This document shows, in pieces, positions 5,892 to 6,033 of a DNA stretch of 6,033 nt. The stretch lies in assembly GCA_016790385.1 (NCBI GenBank), contig JAEUNV010000263.1, forward strand, positions 1-6,033, read 5' to 3'. Made by a program: the position numbers and the translations under genes. Numbering within the stretch: the stretch's first letter is position 1; each line of letters opens with the position of its first letter. The notes below the pieces were generated by a model. That model made no database searches. It had not been told where the DNA came from and saw only the letters and a list, made by a program, of their open reading frames with translations. This DNA comes from Zoogloea sp. GTDB taxonomy: Bacteria > Pseudomonadota > Gammaproteobacteria > Burkholderiales > Rhodocyclaceae.

Positions 5892-6033
5892 AAAGTGCGG
5901 ACAGCCGGCCGGCCCCTGGGGTGGATGGCGTTTTGCAGCAGAGTATCCACGACATCGACATTCCGCCGCGGCCCAAGATCATCGACCAGATCCATGCCGA
6001 GATGAACAGCGATGCGCCCAACCTCCGCGGCAT
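5888..6033 (+). CDS. HDOD-domain protein, N-terminal 48 residues (3' end outside window)
   Basis: The ATG at 5888 overlaps the stop codon of the GGDEF-EAL gene as ATGA, with GAGGA (5876-5880) 7 nt upstream, so translation is probably coupled. The visible residues, including DIDIPPRPKIIDQIHAEM (22-39), match the opening helix of HDOD domains, whose usual motif is a Pro-Pro-x-Pro stretch followed by an amphipathic helix and acidic Met. HDOD domains are HD-like, generally lack phosphohydrolase residues, and occur in signalling proteins. They are often fused to EAL domains in one polypeptide, which fits with this neighbour. Only the first 48 codons are seen, so further domains cannot be judged. 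Confidence 0.78.
   Translation, partial: MKSADSRPAPGVDGVLQQSIHDIDIPPRPKIIDQIHAEMNSDAPNLRG

Overview
The window is a GC-rich stretch of bacterial chromosome, densely coded on both strands with short spacers. Sec-type signal peptides, a lipobox lipoprotein with an OmpA-like peptidoglycan-binding domain, and GGDEF/EAL and HDOD signalling proteins point to a Gram-negative proteobacterium. The mix (DUF3011-like protein, glycine-zipper OmpA lipoprotein, OruR-type AraC regulator, GGDEF-EAL plus HDOD) is most like Betaproteobacteria such as Rhodocyclales. That placement is an inference from family content, not from a search. I see no tRNA, rRNA, CRISPR array, transposase or phage gene.

Layout. (1) Positions 1-743, minus strand: the N-terminal 247 residues of a cytosolic-looking SGNH/GDSL hydrolase that runs off the left edge. 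(2) Positions 744-1019: a divergent intergenic region with weak promoter candidates in both directions. (3) Positions 1020-3376, plus strand: three closely spaced envelope genes. They are a secreted DUF3011-like protein with an internal hydrophobic segment, a family 3 periplasmic solute-binding protein with no transporter partners in view, and a glycine-zipper OmpA-like lipoprotein. (4) Positions 3390-3413: a strong hairpin between convergent genes. (5) Positions 3414-4418, minus strand: an AraC-family regulator of the OruR/Arabinose_bd type. (6) Positions 4419-4580: a divergent promoter region with a perfect 13-bp inverted repeat. (7) Positions 4581-5891, plus strand: a GGDEF-EAL protein with a complete EAL active site and a degenerate GGDEF domain. 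(8) From 5888, overlapping by ATGA: the start of an HDOD-domain protein cut by the right edge.

How they may work together. Genes 1020-3376 look like one transcription unit for exported or envelope-anchored proteins. Its solute-binding protein lacks nearby permease and ATPase genes and appears to have lost the amine-contacting Asp of amino-acid binders, so it may sense or scaffold rather than import. The GGDEF-EAL and HDOD genes are translationally coupled and form a cyclic-di-GMP signalling pair, with the divergent AraC-type gene a possible regulator. Most of the window is recognisable. The least explained parts are the function of the envelope trio, the C-terminal domain of the DUF3011-like protein, and the roughly 90-residue N-terminal region of the SGNH hydrolase.
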